64,000 nt of DNA from JAJDZL01 sp965221175 (GCA_965221175.1 OZ244867.1:372001-436000); one strand, 5' to 3'; numbered from the stretch's first letter, positions 27,317-37,025 are shown. A program made the numbers and translations. Notes: generated from the sequence alone by a model not told the origin.

Positions 27317-28693
27317 TCAAGCTTTCTTGGGGAAAGTATTGTGAATGGCTTGCTGCGCAATTCTGCGACCGGCTTTAAGCGCTTCTGTGTTGTCCAAAGA
27401 CCAATGAACGCCTCCATATATCCGGCTTATGCCATTTTCTTCCGCCGCGTGGGTCAAGCTGGTCCAGTGTCTTGTAACGCCGGACAACTGAGGCCACAGC
27501 ACCTGATCGGGCGAACGTCCTGAAAATGAAATTTTGTCGCGGCCAAGGAAATGCGCAATCATTTCGCTGCCAGCGCCTCCAAACGTAGAATGTCCCGAAG
27601 TATAGGACGGAAATTCTGGAGTCGGAATATAACTCTGCCAGTCGGATTGCCTGACTACCCGTGCATCGGGGTTCTTGATTTGTGATGCACGAACGCGTAT
27701 GGCTGTTTCAGGCCGGATGACGTCATACCAGTATTTGTTGTCCCACGCACAAATTGAAGCGTCGCATTGCGTCATGCCGATCAAAGCGAATGCGCGTGCG
27801 AGTTCAATGAAGTTCAAACCTCGGTCTTGCAGAAGTTGCATGGCGATGTAAATAAAATGCCCCGGAGGTGTAATACCCCAAGGTCCATCCTCCCAAAACA
27901 AAGCGATTTCAGATTGATCAGCAGTTCGAACAGTACTGTCCATTCCACCTATTCGACGAGTTTCATCAAATTCTTTCGCGAATTCTGGACTTGCAGGATC
28001 GTGAAAATTTATTACACGGAACTGCGAGCCGCTCTTCATTGTCCATGGTTTTATCATGCCATGGCCGGGAAACAATCCGCGGTCAAAGGATGAAAAAGCT
28101 GGCCCAGGCTTGGTGCTATAGAATGGTGCGGTGGGACTCCATTTCAATGAATCCTCGCGCCTCTCATAACGCCCCAGATAGTAATTTGCCTTGCTAGGTT
28201 CAGATCCGTCATGGGTTCGCATTCGAAGTACGTGGCGACCTACATCACGCCCCCATTGAACGCCGAGGGATGTCGCCTCATCGTTAGGAAATCGATCTAT
28301 AAAATTGCTTCGATCAAAAATGAATGGTTGCTGAAACGCCTCCGTTGCGGCAATGGCGAATGCGACTCCGTAAGCAACTTCTGGATCTGCTCCGGACGGA
28401 CCGGCGCCAACATCAAATGGCTCGCTATAATCTTGGGATATCCCATTGGCTGCAAGAAAACCAGCAACCATGGGCAATGCGTAATTGTAAGCGGCACGTG
28501 GCGCTAATACTCGCTGGTCACATACTTGCTGTAGGGCTAAATCCACCCAGTGAAAGACGGTGTTCTGATTCTGGGGCTGTACAATTTGGCTTGTGTAGGA
28601 TGATTTCTCTTTGTTAAGGCCAACACACCCTGCAGCTAAAATTGCGAAGGCAGCAGAGGTGCTTGCAAGAAATTTTCTTCTTGAGTAATTCAT
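27317..28693 (-). CDS. Vanadium-dependent haloperoxidase, Tat lipoprotein
   Basis: A 458-residue PAP2-superfamily enzyme. Vanadate-binding motifs are visible in order: K-x6-RP in NKYWYDVIRPETAIR (near residue 319), PSYTSGHSTFGGA (SGH near 366), and SRIYGGVHW (R and H near 422). These enzymes use peroxide to oxidise halides. Some family members are acid phosphatases, so halide use is inferred. The N terminus has a twin-arginine-like SRRKFLAS followed by a lipobox LAAGC, so it is probably exported folded and lipid-anchored. Sox-type oxidases in the same window release peroxide, but in the cytoplasm. Confidence 0.88.
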   Translation of the reverse strand: MNYSRRKFLASTSAAFAILAAGCVGLNKEKSSYTSQIVQPQNQNTVFHWVDLALQQVCDQRVLAPRAAYNYALPMVAGFLAANGISQDYSEPFDVGAGPSGADPEVAYGVAFAIAATEAFQQPFIFDRSNFIDRFPNDEATSLGVQWGRDVGRHVLRMRTHDGSEPSKANYYLGRYERREDSLKWSPTAPFYSTKPGPAFSSFDRGLFPGHGMIKPWTMKSGSQFRVINFHDPASPEFAKEFDETRRIGGMDSTVRTADQSEIALFWEDGPWGITPPGHFIYIAMQLLQDRGLNFIELARAFALIGMTQCDASICAWDNKYWYDVIRPETAIRVRASQIKNPDARVVRQSDWQSYIPTPEFPSYTSGHSTFGGAGSEMIAHFLGRDKISFSGRSPDQVLWPQLSGVTRHWTSLTHAAEENGISRIYGGVHWSLDNTEALKAGRRIAQQAIHNTFPKKA

Positions 28694-29083
28694 AGTTCAG
28701 TAGGGAGTTGAAGTTTCAGTTTGAGTGACGCTTTTTTCATTCAATTTCTCAGTATCGGGTTATTGTTAACTTGGTGTTTGTAAGAGACTGCAATCTCATA
28801 CCAACTGCAAAGCCTCTCTCAGCTGGCGCATTATAGTAACAATTAATTGTCAACAATACCTCTATGCGAAATTTTTCTATTGGTGCATTTTTTTACTTCC
28901 ACCGGTAAGATTCTCACTTCAAAATTCCAAAATTTTTGCTACCGATACCCATTCAAGCTGTTTTGTCAGCTCCCAACGTCGAATGGCTCTGTCAATCGTG
29001 TTGAAGGCCACGATTCTTTGAATTCAGGCCGCTCAAGAACCTGCCGCCAGGCATTGCTAAGTAAGTGGATTGTTTGACAGACG
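28694..29083. other. Intergenic, no gene seen
   Basis: AT-rich spacer upstream of the leftward haloperoxidase gene, whose promoter must lie here. It runs into a transposase relic at 29084. Frames here are short and unrecognised. Confidence 0.4.
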
Positions 29084-29275
29084 TCAGGCTGCCAGTGGAA
29101 GAATCAGCGATCTCATGCGCTACGGCTGACCCTCTCGGGGGTCCACGTACAGGCCATCGCCAGCATCACCGACAGACTCAGGGCAACCTGCATCTGCATG
29201 GTTTCAAGTCCTCGCATATAGTGGTGCTCCAACTGAAAGTCGCGACCGCCCCTGGCATTGATGCAGAGTATATAA
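29084..29275 (-). pseudogene. DDE transposase, C-terminal relic (frameshifted)
   Basis: On the minus strand the reading NARGGRDFQLEHHYMRGLET then MQMQVALSLSVMLAMA matches the C-terminal block (E-x-HYLRG ... M-L-A-M-A) of DDE transposases such as the IS1182/IS5-like groups. After a frameshift the typical last residues (MRSLILPLAA) appear, ending at 29084. Only about 60 codons remain. Family is not certain. Confidence 0.5.
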
Positions 29276-29425
29276 TTCACGGTTTGTAAATATTTTCGAT
29301 ATTCTGCAAATATTTTGTATTTCTGTTGAAATATTGAGAGTAAAATACGGCAAATCATTTTTACCTGTTCCAGCCTCGTATCTCTACAGTTTCGAGGTGC
29401 TAACAAACCAAATGGAAAACGCTCA

Positions 29426-30118
29426 GTGGAAAATGTAGAAGATATTGATTTGTCAGCTCTGTCTGATGAAGAATTGGTTGAGCAGATGCATGATGATCTG
29501 TATGACGGTTTGAAGGAGGAAATTGAGGAGGGCACGCATATTCTGTTGGGACGTGGCTGGGAACCGTATGCAGTATTGCAGAATGCTCTCGTCGAAGGAA
29601 TGCGAATTGTCGGAATTGATTTTCGCGATGGAATTTTGTTCGTTCCGGAAGTTCTCATGTCAGCCAACGCAATGAAAGGTGGAATGTCGATTCTGCGACC
29701 TCTTCTGGCAGAAACCGGTGCTCCAACGATTGGCAAAATGGTGATCGGTACGGTGAAGGGCGATATTCATGATATTGGTAAAAATTTAGTTGCCATGATG
29801 CTGGAAGGTGCAGGGTTTGAAGTCATCAATCTTGGAATCAACAATCCCGTCGAAAAATATCTCGCTGCTATTGAAGAACACAAGCCGGAACTTCTGGGAA
29901 TGTCGGCTTTGCTTACCACGACGATGCCTTACATGAAAGTAGTTATTGACACATTGGTAGAACAGGGAATTCGAGACGACTACATTGTCGTTGTCGGTGG
30001 TGCACCATTAAATGAAGAATTTGGCAACGCTATAGGCGCCAATGCGTACTGTCGAGACGCAGCAGTAGCGGTGGAAACCTGCAAGGATCTTGTAGCGGAA
30101 CTGCGCGGGTTGAGCTGA
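29426..30118 (+). CDS. Corrinoid (cobalamin-binding) methyl carrier protein
   Basis: A 230-residue MtbC/MttC-type corrinoid protein. The N-terminal helical cap (residues about 1-90, EEGTHILLGRGWEPYAVLQN, FVPEVLMSANAMKGG) is followed by a Rossmann B12 domain. The cobalt-ligand motif GDIHDIGKN is near residue 111, SALLTTTM near 154, and GGAPLNEEFGNAIGA near 192. It shuttles a methyl group between a substrate methyltransferase and an acceptor methyltransferase. The start is GTG 29426; the ATG at 29411 is out of frame. It is the first gene of a corrinoid cluster, 56 bp before the next. Confidence 0.93.
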   Translation: MENVEDIDLSALSDEELVEQMHDDLYDGLKEEIEEGTHILLGRGWEPYAVLQNALVEGMRIVGIDFRDGILFVPEVLMSANAMKGGMSILRPLLAETGAPTIGKMVIGTVKGDIHDIGKNLVAMMLEGAGFEVINLGINNPVEKYLAAIEEHKPELLGMSALLTTTMPYMKVVIDTLVEQGIRDDYIVVVGGAPLNEEFGNAIGANAYCRDAAVAVETCKDLVAELRGLS

Positions 30119-30174
30119 CTTCTTGTAAGTTCCTTCTACGCCCGCCTCCTATCTTCCAGCCTCAAGTCCTGCTC

Positions 30175-31089
30175 ATGACGGAAACCATAATCTCCTCCCA
30201 AACAAAGACTGTTGTTATTGGGTATGAAAAACCGTTCTGCGTGATCGGAGAACGGATCAATCCAACAGGTAGAAAGTTGCTTGCAGCCGAAATGGCACTC
30301 GGAAACTACAGTCGGGTAGAATCCGATGCATTGGCGCAGGTGGAAGCGGGAGCACATATGCTCGATGTCAATGCTGGAATACCCCTGGCGGATGAACCAA
30401 GAATACTGGCAGAGGTTGTCCAGTTGGTGCAGTCGCTGACTGATATTCCGCTGGTACTTGATTCGTCGATTGTGGCAGCGTTGGAATCGGCCCTGTCAGT
30501 GTACAAGGGGCGCCCATTGGTCAATTCGGTTACTGGTGAAGAGGAACGTCTGGAAGCCGTATTGCCGCTGGTTAAGAAATACGATGCTGCGGTTGTCGCA
30601 ATCTCGAATGATGAAACCGGTATTTCGGAAGATCCAGAAGTGCGTTACCAAGTCGCCAAAAAAATCGTTGAGCGAGCGGAGGATTATGGGATTGCGCGCT
30701 GCGATGTCGTAGTCGATCCATTGGTGATGCCTATAGGCGCAATAGGATTGGCGGGTCGTCAAGTGTTTCGAATCGTACAGCGGTTGCGAGAGGAACTTAA
30801 AGTCAATACTACTTGCGGGGCATCCAATATCAGCTTTGGATTGCCAAACAGAAACGGGTTGAATGCAGCTTTTCTGTCTATGGCGATTGGTGCCGGCATG
30901 ACTTCTGCGATTACCAGCCCCCTACATCCGGAAATCATGAATGCGATAATGGCGGCGAATGTCATGATGGGTACAGACCGTGAATGTCGTCGTTGGATTG
31001 CGAAATTTCGCGAACCAGCCAGTGAAATGGCAAATAGTTCTCGAGCCGACAGAAGAAATCGTCCTAGAAGACGGCGCCCGGTTGAGTAG
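30175..31089 (+). CDS. Methyltetrahydrofolate:corrinoid methyltransferase (MtgA/AcsE-like)
   Basis: A 304-residue TIM-barrel pterin-binding protein related to AcsE, MtgA and the folate domain of MetH. It shows GERINPTGRKLLAAEM (near residue 25), MLDVNAGIP (near 62), LVLDSSIVAALESAL, LVNSVTGEE (near 115) and TTCGASNISFGLPNRNGLNA (near 218). It is predicted to move the methyl group between the corrinoid protein and tetrahydrofolate. The last 16 residues are a basic tail (SSRADRRNRPRRRRPVE) beyond the normal family end; the RACo protein two genes on has a similar tail. Confidence 0.9.
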   Translation: MTETIISSQTKTVVIGYEKPFCVIGERINPTGRKLLAAEMALGNYSRVESDALAQVEAGAHMLDVNAGIPLADEPRILAEVVQLVQSLTDIPLVLDSSIVAALESALSVYKGRPLVNSVTGEEERLEAVLPLVKKYDAAVVAISNDETGISEDPEVRYQVAKKIVERAEDYGIARCDVVVDPLVMPIGAIGLAGRQVFRIVQRLREELKVNTTCGASNISFGLPNRNGLNAAFLSMAIGAGMTSAITSPLHPEIMNAIMAANVMMGTDRECRRWIAKFREPASEMANSSRADRRNRPRRRRPVE

Positions 31090-31179
31090 AGCACAACACA
31101 TCTTTGATGATCAGTCTTCATTCGTTGACTGATTAGGTTCAAATTCACTAGTCTGCTAGAGGGAGTACGAGGTATCTGA

Positions 31180-33195
31180 ATGGTAGAACATTCCGACGCC
31201 ATGGTTGTTTTCACTCCTTCGGGACGTCGAGGCAGATTCGTAAAAGGCACGACTGTTCTGCAAGCCGCACGTTCTCTGGGAGTAGATCTTGATTCTGTCT
31301 GCGGCGGCCGAGCGATGTGCGGACGTTGTCAGATTGAATTGAGCACCGGCTCATTCGCAAAACATGGTGTTCAGTCTCGTGAAGAGAACTTGAGCTCGTT
31401 TAGCCAATTCGAGAATGAATATTCGAGAACCCACGAATTTTTGGATGGCAGACGACTCGGTTGTTCGGTGAAGATTTTGGGCGACGTTGTAATTGACGTT
31501 CCCCCCGAGAGTCAGGTGCACAAACAGGTTGTTCGCAAACGGGCAGAAGTGCACGACATCAATCTGAATCCTGTCATTCGCATGTACTATGTCGAAGTCC
31601 AAGAACCGAATATGTATGATCCTTCAGGTGATCTTCAGCGCTTGAAGGATGCACTCGAATTTGATTGGAGATTGGAAAATCTGTCCTGCGATCTGCGACA
31701 GATTCAAAAGCTACAGTCGGCACTGAGAGAAGATGACTGGAAAGTTACCGCGGCAGTTCACGATGGCTCTCAGATCGTGGCTGTTTGGCCAGGATTCAGA
31801 GATCAGGCTTACGGTCTGGCAATAGACGTCGGTTCAACCACGATTGCCGCACATCTTTGCAACCTTTCGAGCGGCGAGGTGGTTGAGTCTGCCGGCATCA
31901 TGAATCCGCAGATCCGTTTCGGTGAAGACTTGATGAGCCGAGTCTCCTATCTGATGATGAATCCAGGTAACGAAGAGGCTATGACGCGGGAGGTGCGGCT
32001 GGCAATTCAACGATTGGCCGAAGATGTCGCTAAAGCACACGGTATAGATATAGAGGACATACTCGACGTCGTTTTCGTCGGCAATCCGATCATGCAGCAT
32101 CTGCTGTTGGGGATCAGTCCGCTTGAACTTGGCGGTGCGCCATTTGCACTGGCAACAGATGAGTCAGTGAGCATTTGGGCAAATGAGCTGAATCTTTCCC
32201 TTCATCCGAACGCAAGAGCCTTTGTTCTGCCTTGCATCGCAGGGCATGTAGGAGCAGATACAGCAGGCATGGTATTGTCTGAACACCCGTATTCAAAAGA
32301 AGAGATGATGCTTTTGGTAGATGTTGGCACCAATGCAGAAATCGTGCTGGGGAATTGCAATCGGATAGTTGCAGCATCAAGTCCCACTGGCCCGGCTTTC
32401 GAAGGTGCACAGATCAGTAGCGGGCAACGAGCAGCGCCGGGAGCGATTGAACGAGTACGAATTGATCGGGATAGGTTGACTCCAAAATTCAAGGTAATCG
32501 GCTGCGACATCTGGTCAAATGATGAAGGGTTTGACGAAGCAATTGAAGATTCCGGGGTGACGGGAATTTGTGGTTCAGGAATCATTGAAGCAGTCGCAGA
32601 AATGTATCTCGCAGGCATCATTGATTCCAACGGCGTCGTTCAAGGCAGCAATTCGGCAAAGAGTGGTCGAGTCATTGCTGATGGTAGAACATTTTCCTAC
32701 GTTCTGAATGAAGCAGAACCCAAGATCGTGATTACTCAGAACGATATTCGAGCGATCCAGTTGGCCAAAGCGGCTTTGTATGCGGGGATTCGTTTGCTGA
32801 TGGAGCGGTTGGAAATTGAGCAAGTTGATGCCATTCGATTAGCGGGTGCATTTGGAAGCCACGTGGACGTCAGATATGCAATGATTTTAGGAATGATTCC
32901 AGACTGTGTTCTGGAAAATGTAACATCAGCCGGCAATGCGGCGGGAACCGGTGCAAGAATCGCTTTGCTGGATAGAAATTCACGCGATGAGATCACGCAG
33001 ATCGTACGAAATATCGAGAAGGTGGAGACTGCAGTAGAACCCAGTTTCCAGAAACATTTTGTCGATGCTATGTCGATTCCTCACAAAACCGCGTCCTATC
33101 CCCATTTAAGCAAGGTAGTTGACCTGCCAAGTCCGATTGAGCAACCACAAGACGGAACAATGCGTCGGAGGCGAAGACGAAGCAATTCAGGGTAG
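31180..33195 (+). CDS. Corrinoid reductive activator (RACo-type, ASKHA domain)
   Basis: A 671-residue protein that reduces inactive Co(II) corrinoid at the cost of ATP. An N-terminal 2Fe-2S ferredoxin domain is seen (CGGRAMCGRC near residues 40-49, last cysteine in RLGC near 94). A linker follows, then the large ASKHA ATPase domain from about residue 210 (GLAIDVGSTTIAAHL, VGNPIMQHLL, LLVDVGTNAEIVLGN, TGICGSGIIEAVAEM). The extreme C terminus is arginine-rich (MRRRRRRSNSG). It lies 90 bp after the methyltransferase and 6 bp before the amidohydrolase, in one operon. Confidence 0.93.
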   Translation: MVEHSDAMVVFTPSGRRGRFVKGTTVLQAARSLGVDLDSVCGGRAMCGRCQIELSTGSFAKHGVQSREENLSSFSQFENEYSRTHEFLDGRRLGCSVKILGDVVIDVPPESQVHKQVVRKRAEVHDINLNPVIRMYYVEVQEPNMYDPSGDLQRLKDALEFDWRLENLSCDLRQIQKLQSALREDDWKVTAAVHDGSQIVAVWPGFRDQAYGLAIDVGSTTIAAHLCNLSSGEVVESAGIMNPQIRFGEDLMSRVSYLMMNPGNEEAMTREVRLAIQRLAEDVAKAHGIDIEDILDVVFVGNPIMQHLLLGISPLELGGAPFALATDESVSIWANELNLSLHPNARAFVLPCIAGHVGADTAGMVLSEHPYSKEEMMLLVDVGTNAEIVLGNCNRIVAASSPTGPAFEGAQISSGQRAAPGAIERVRIDRDRLTPKFKVIGCDIWSNDEGFDEAIEDSGVTGICGSGIIEAVAEMYLAGIIDSNGVVQGSNSAKSGRVIADGRTFSYVLNEAEPKIVITQNDIRAIQLAKAALYAGIRLLMERLEIEQVDAIRLAGAFGSHVDVRYAMILGMIPDCVLENVTSAGNAAGTGARIALLDRNSRDEITQIVRNIEKVETAVEPSFQKHFVDAMSIPHKTASYPHLSKVVDLPSPIEQPQDGTMRRRRRRSNSG

Positions 33196-33201
33196 AACTG
33201 G

Positions 33202-34635
33202 ATGAGTGTAGAGCTAATCATTAGCGATGGCCTGGTTATTGACGGCACGGGAGGTGTGTCAATTCACGCGGATGTTGCAGTCAATGAGGGACGGATCGTA
33301 GGTGTAGGAAACTATAGTGAGTCCATTGCGAATGTTCGAGTATCTGCGAAAGGTAAATGCATCGCACCAGGCTTTATTGATGCGCACACTCACGATGACA
33401 GGGTACTTCTGTCTTCGCCTGATATGACATCCAAAATCAGTCAGGGCGTGACAACTGTAGTAACTGGAAATTGCGGCGTCAGTCTTGCGCCGCTAAGGGA
33501 TGTCGATCCGCCACCTCCCCTCAATCTTCTTGGTGGACGAGAGTGGTACCACTTTGGAACTACGGAATCCTATGCAGTTGAACTGAAGGAAAATCCCCCG
33601 GCAGTAAATTCTTTGATGCTAGTTGGGCATTCGACACTTCGAGTCGCTACGATGGATCGACTCGATCGGGCTGCAACCAAGAAAGAAATTCTTCAGATGG
33701 AACGACTGGTCGATGCTGCAATGGAAGAAGGGTGCAGCGGGTTCAGTACCGGTCTGGAATATCCGCCTGCCATTTGTGCAACGGAGGAGGAAGTCATACA
33801 GTTGGCAACAAGGGCCTCCGAAGTTGGAGGAATTTATACATCTCACATGCGCAATGAAAGCGATGATGTCCATCATTCGATTGATGAGACGGTCCGCGTT
33901 GCTGAACAGGCAGATATACGTACCGTAATTTCGCATCACAAAACCTGTGGAAAGAAAAACTTTGGCCGAACTGAACAGACGCTTGATCAAATTCAAAGAG
34001 CTCAGCAGTCGGTAGATATCAATCTGGATGTTTATCCATATATAGCCAGTTCGACTTCATTGCTCCCACAGTATCTGCCACGAGCTGACCGAGTTTTAAT
34101 TACGTGGTCTGATCCACATCCAGAATGTATGGCTCGAGAGTTGGATGATATTTGTGGGGAGTGGGGAGTCAGTATTGAAAGGGCGGTTGAAATGCTTTCC
34201 CCTGCCGGAGCCATCTATTTTCAGATGGATGAAAATGATTTACACAGGGTATTGAAATTTCCAGGTGGCATGATTGGGTCGGATGGATTGCCTAGCGATA
34301 GATTTCCGCATCCACGTTTGTGGGGAACGTTTCCGAGAGTGATTGGTCACTACGGGCGTGACTTAGGTTTGTTTTCTATTGAGGAAGCAGTTGCAAAAAT
34401 GACTGGCAATTCTGCGACGACTTTCGGTTTACAGGACCGAGGCTTTATTCGGGAAGGCATGTGTGCGGATATTGTAATATTCAATCCAGATACAATTATC
34501 GACAGAGCAAATTTTCAAAATCCTGTTCAAGCAGCGGATGGAATTGATTCAGTATTCGTGAATGGCACTCTCGTTTACCATGATCGGCAGTGGACTGGAA
34601 ACAGACCTGGGCAACTACTGAAAGTCTTGAATTAA
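33202..34635 (+). CDS. N-acyl-D-amino-acid deacylase-type amidohydrolase
   Basis: A 477-residue metal-dependent amidohydrolase of the D-aminoacylase/dihydroorotase superfamily. The HxH metal motif is in DAHTHDD near residue 60. GVTTVVTGNCGVS, GFSTGLEYPP near 180 and YTSHMRNE with a metal-ligand histidine near 215 match the D-aminoacylase branch. A conserved GSDGLP lies near 356. It would remove an acyl or similar group from an N-substituted amino acid. Only 6 bp separate it from the RACo gene, suggesting it feeds the corrinoid pathway (inference); the true substrate may be an N-acylated or ureido compound. Confidence 0.85.
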   Translation: MSVELIISDGLVIDGTGGVSIHADVAVNEGRIVGVGNYSESIANVRVSAKGKCIAPGFIDAHTHDDRVLLSSPDMTSKISQGVTTVVTGNCGVSLAPLRDVDPPPPLNLLGGREWYHFGTTESYAVELKENPPAVNSLMLVGHSTLRVATMDRLDRAATKKEILQMERLVDAAMEEGCSGFSTGLEYPPAICATEEEVIQLATRASEVGGIYTSHMRNESDDVHHSIDETVRVAEQADIRTVISHHKTCGKKNFGRTEQTLDQIQRAQQSVDINLDVYPYIASSTSLLPQYLPRADRVLITWSDPHPECMARELDDICGEWGVSIERAVEMLSPAGAIYFQMDENDLHRVLKFPGGMIGSDGLPSDRFPHPRLWGTFPRVIGHYGRDLGLFSIEEAVAKMTGNSATTFGLQDRGFIREGMCADIVIFNPDTIIDRANFQNPVQAADGIDSVFVNGTLVYHDRQWTGNRPGQLLKVLN

Positions 34636-34793
34636 ACTTGCCAAATTGTTTATCAATGTGGCGATACACTTTCCTTCAACAGTATTCTACAATAATAATA
34701 AATAGCTTTAACATCAAAATTTAATATATTGAAATAATATAGTTAACTGTTGGTTAAGTAGAGAGCTGAACTTCAAAAACTGAATGTCAATTG
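34636..34793. other. Convergent intergenic, AT-rich
   Basis: Spacer between two converging genes. It is strongly AT-rich and no clear GC-stem hairpin terminator was seen. Confidence 0.4.
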
Positions 34794-36776
34794 TCATTGA
34801 CTGGCATTCAAGTCGATTACTCCAGATACAATGACCGTGATTCTAGATTCTATGAAAATTGACCGACCGCCGATTCCTTGTACGACAATATCGGAACGTT
34901 TAGTGGAAGTTTCCGAGTCTGTTGCTTGAGCGGATATTGCCCGCTGATGAGCAAGTTTTTCTAGTTCGCTAGTAGCTGAATCAGCCGCCTCTTCAAGACT
35001 TCGAAAATCTTGAATGCCGAATGGAGTATGTGAGCGGTAGATGCCTTCTGCAGGAGAGGTAATTAAGCCAGAAACGTGCTGCAATATGCTTCCCGCAGCT
35101 GCTCCAACTGCATTGCCAACCTCAGAATGTTCTGGAATTTCCAATCGGGTATTCAAGCGATTTGCGATTTCAGGATAGAACGAATTAGCCGGAGCTCCAA
35201 CGACTGCGAGCGCGCCTTTTAATGAGAGTTGAACATTCAGGATATCTGAATCTTGCGATGCAATTCCTTTGTCTAACAGGTAGCTTCCAATTTCTTCGGG
35301 TGGGGTATCGGGAGATTCAGTAGCAATAGCAGCTCGAATCAATGCGTCACTTGACTGATGAATGACAGCGCTCAGAACACCATTGCAAAACTCTTCAGGA
35401 CTGTTCCACACTGGTTTCGAACGACGTTCGAAGCCTCGTGCCCAAATTTTTGCGGCTAGTTCGGCCCCTTCAACAGACCACTTGTCCATCTTTCCTAATA
35501 CATGCAACGCATCTGTAGGAGTAAATGCCGACATATGGACCAAGTCTAGTCTGCGTAGGCGATTGAAGGCACGATTCATTTGCGGTTCCCGAAACAAGAT
35601 TTCACAACTGACCGGACCGTTTTCGAGCAAATCCCACAACTTTCGATCATTTTTGCCAAGGCTCCGAATGTTCACGGATAAACGTCTCCTCAGCAGAAAA
35701 CATCCTTGGTATTCTTGGGGAATTTTTGTCAACTGGTCTTTCAGGATTTTGATAATCTCTGGGTTCTGTCGTCCCAGTGAAGAAATCGGCAATGCTCGGT
35801 TTGGCCCTATATGCACAGGACGGTCAAACGACACCTGACTGTCGCCGCCAAGTCCGACGGTGTAAACGTCGACGGCTTCGACAAGTGTTCTGAAACCACC
35901 TACATGTGCCCCTCGCCGGGCGATAGCGGGTTTTCCGTCTCGCAAAATCGCAATGTCAGTCGTTGTACCGCCGATGTCGGATACGACACTGACTGGGGTT
36001 TTCGCCAGGTTGCAGGCTCCGACAATACTCGCTGCGGGTCCTGACAGAATTGTCTCCACCGGTCGAACAATGGCGACATCGGCGCTGATCATTGATCCAT
36101 CTCCTTTGACTACCATAAGCGGTGAATGAATTTCGCGATTGGTGAGTTCAAGTCGAACGGCCTGGATAAGTTGAGAAATCGGAGCGACTAAACGGGCATT
36201 CAGCACTGCGGTCATTGCACGTCTAGGTGCATCAAGATTGGCCGTCAGTTCAAACGTACATGTGACGGGCCGGTCTGTCAACTCCAGCACAAGATTGCGT
36301 ACTGCAACCTCATGAGCGGTGTTTCGCACCGAAAACATACCTGCGACTGCAAAAGCAGAAACCATTGAAGCATGTCGCAGAATTGCAATATTTGCAAATT
36401 CCATATCCAGCGGCTGCAATTCATCTCCATGTGCAGTATGGCCGCCTTCGATGAATTCGACTGGATCGTCTCGCAGCGCTTCCTTAAGTTTCGCACGCTT
36501 TAGAGAATTTGTGCTGTGTCCGATCATCAGCAAGCAGATGGTTCCACCGCGTCCTTCTACGATTGAATTTGTTGCCAGTGTGGTTGAAATTGAAGTAACT
36601 TCAACAAGTTGCGAGAGGGGAATCAAATGTGTGTCGATACGGCTGATTGCTTCTCGGATACCGAGAGCGAGATCTTGATGGGTAGTAAGCGCTTTCGCGG
36701 TCTTTACCACGCCGTTCTCATTATCATAGAGTACCGCGTCGGTAAAAGTTCCGCCAGTATCAATACCAAGCCGCAT
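34794..36776 (-). CDS. Hydantoinase/oxoprolinase-family protein (HyuA-like)
   Basis: A 660-residue ASKHA-fold protein of the HyuA family (ATP-dependent hydantoinase, 5-oxoprolinase and acetone carboxylase beta subunits). The N-terminal phosphate loop is MRLGIDTGGTFTDAVLYD. The second ATPase motif is VVSDIGGTTTDIAIL near residue 265, followed by VDVYTVGLGGDSQVSFDR near 303. The usual HyuB partner is not adjacent; residues 350-440 are divergent. It faces the corrinoid operon and could act on an N-methylhydantoin-like ring that would end in sarcosine (inference). Confidence 0.85.
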   Translation of the reverse strand: MRLGIDTGGTFTDAVLYDNENGVVKTAKALTTHQDLALGIREAISRIDTHLIPLSQLVEVTSISTTLATNSIVEGRGGTICLLMIGHSTNSLKRAKLKEALRDDPVEFIEGGHTAHGDELQPLDMEFANIAILRHASMVSAFAVAGMFSVRNTAHEVAVRNLVLELTDRPVTCTFELTANLDAPRRAMTAVLNARLVAPISQLIQAVRLELTNREIHSPLMVVKGDGSMISADVAIVRPVETILSGPAASIVGACNLAKTPVSVVSDIGGTTTDIAILRDGKPAIARRGAHVGGFRTLVEAVDVYTVGLGGDSQVSFDRPVHIGPNRALPISSLGRQNPEIIKILKDQLTKIPQEYQGCFLLRRRLSVNIRSLGKNDRKLWDLLENGPVSCEILFREPQMNRAFNRLRRLDLVHMSAFTPTDALHVLGKMDKWSVEGAELAAKIWARGFERRSKPVWNSPEEFCNGVLSAVIHQSSDALIRAAIATESPDTPPEEIGSYLLDKGIASQDSDILNVQLSLKGALAVVGAPANSFYPEIANRLNTRLEIPEHSEVGNAVGAAAGSILQHVSGLITSPAEGIYRSHTPFGIQDFRSLEEAADSATSELEKLAHQRAISAQATDSETSTKRSDIVVQGIGGRSIFIESRITVIVSGVIDLNASQ

Positions 36777-37025
36777 AGATCATCTCGTCAGAAAAGCGGT
36801 AATAATAATCGCACAACGTCAAATTGTTGCAGAAATTCAGTAAGAATTGTTGGCCTTGTTATTCAGCGTGGTTGAGTGCGATAGCTAAGGAACTGACTGA
36901 AACAATTGTAAGCAGGGTAGGTGGGTGTGCTATTGCTGGGGAAATTAAGCGGACCTGTGCAATCTTAGGAATACTGGTCCGCCTGGATACAAGCCGTCGA
37001 GTGGAAATCGATAAGGATCATGAAC

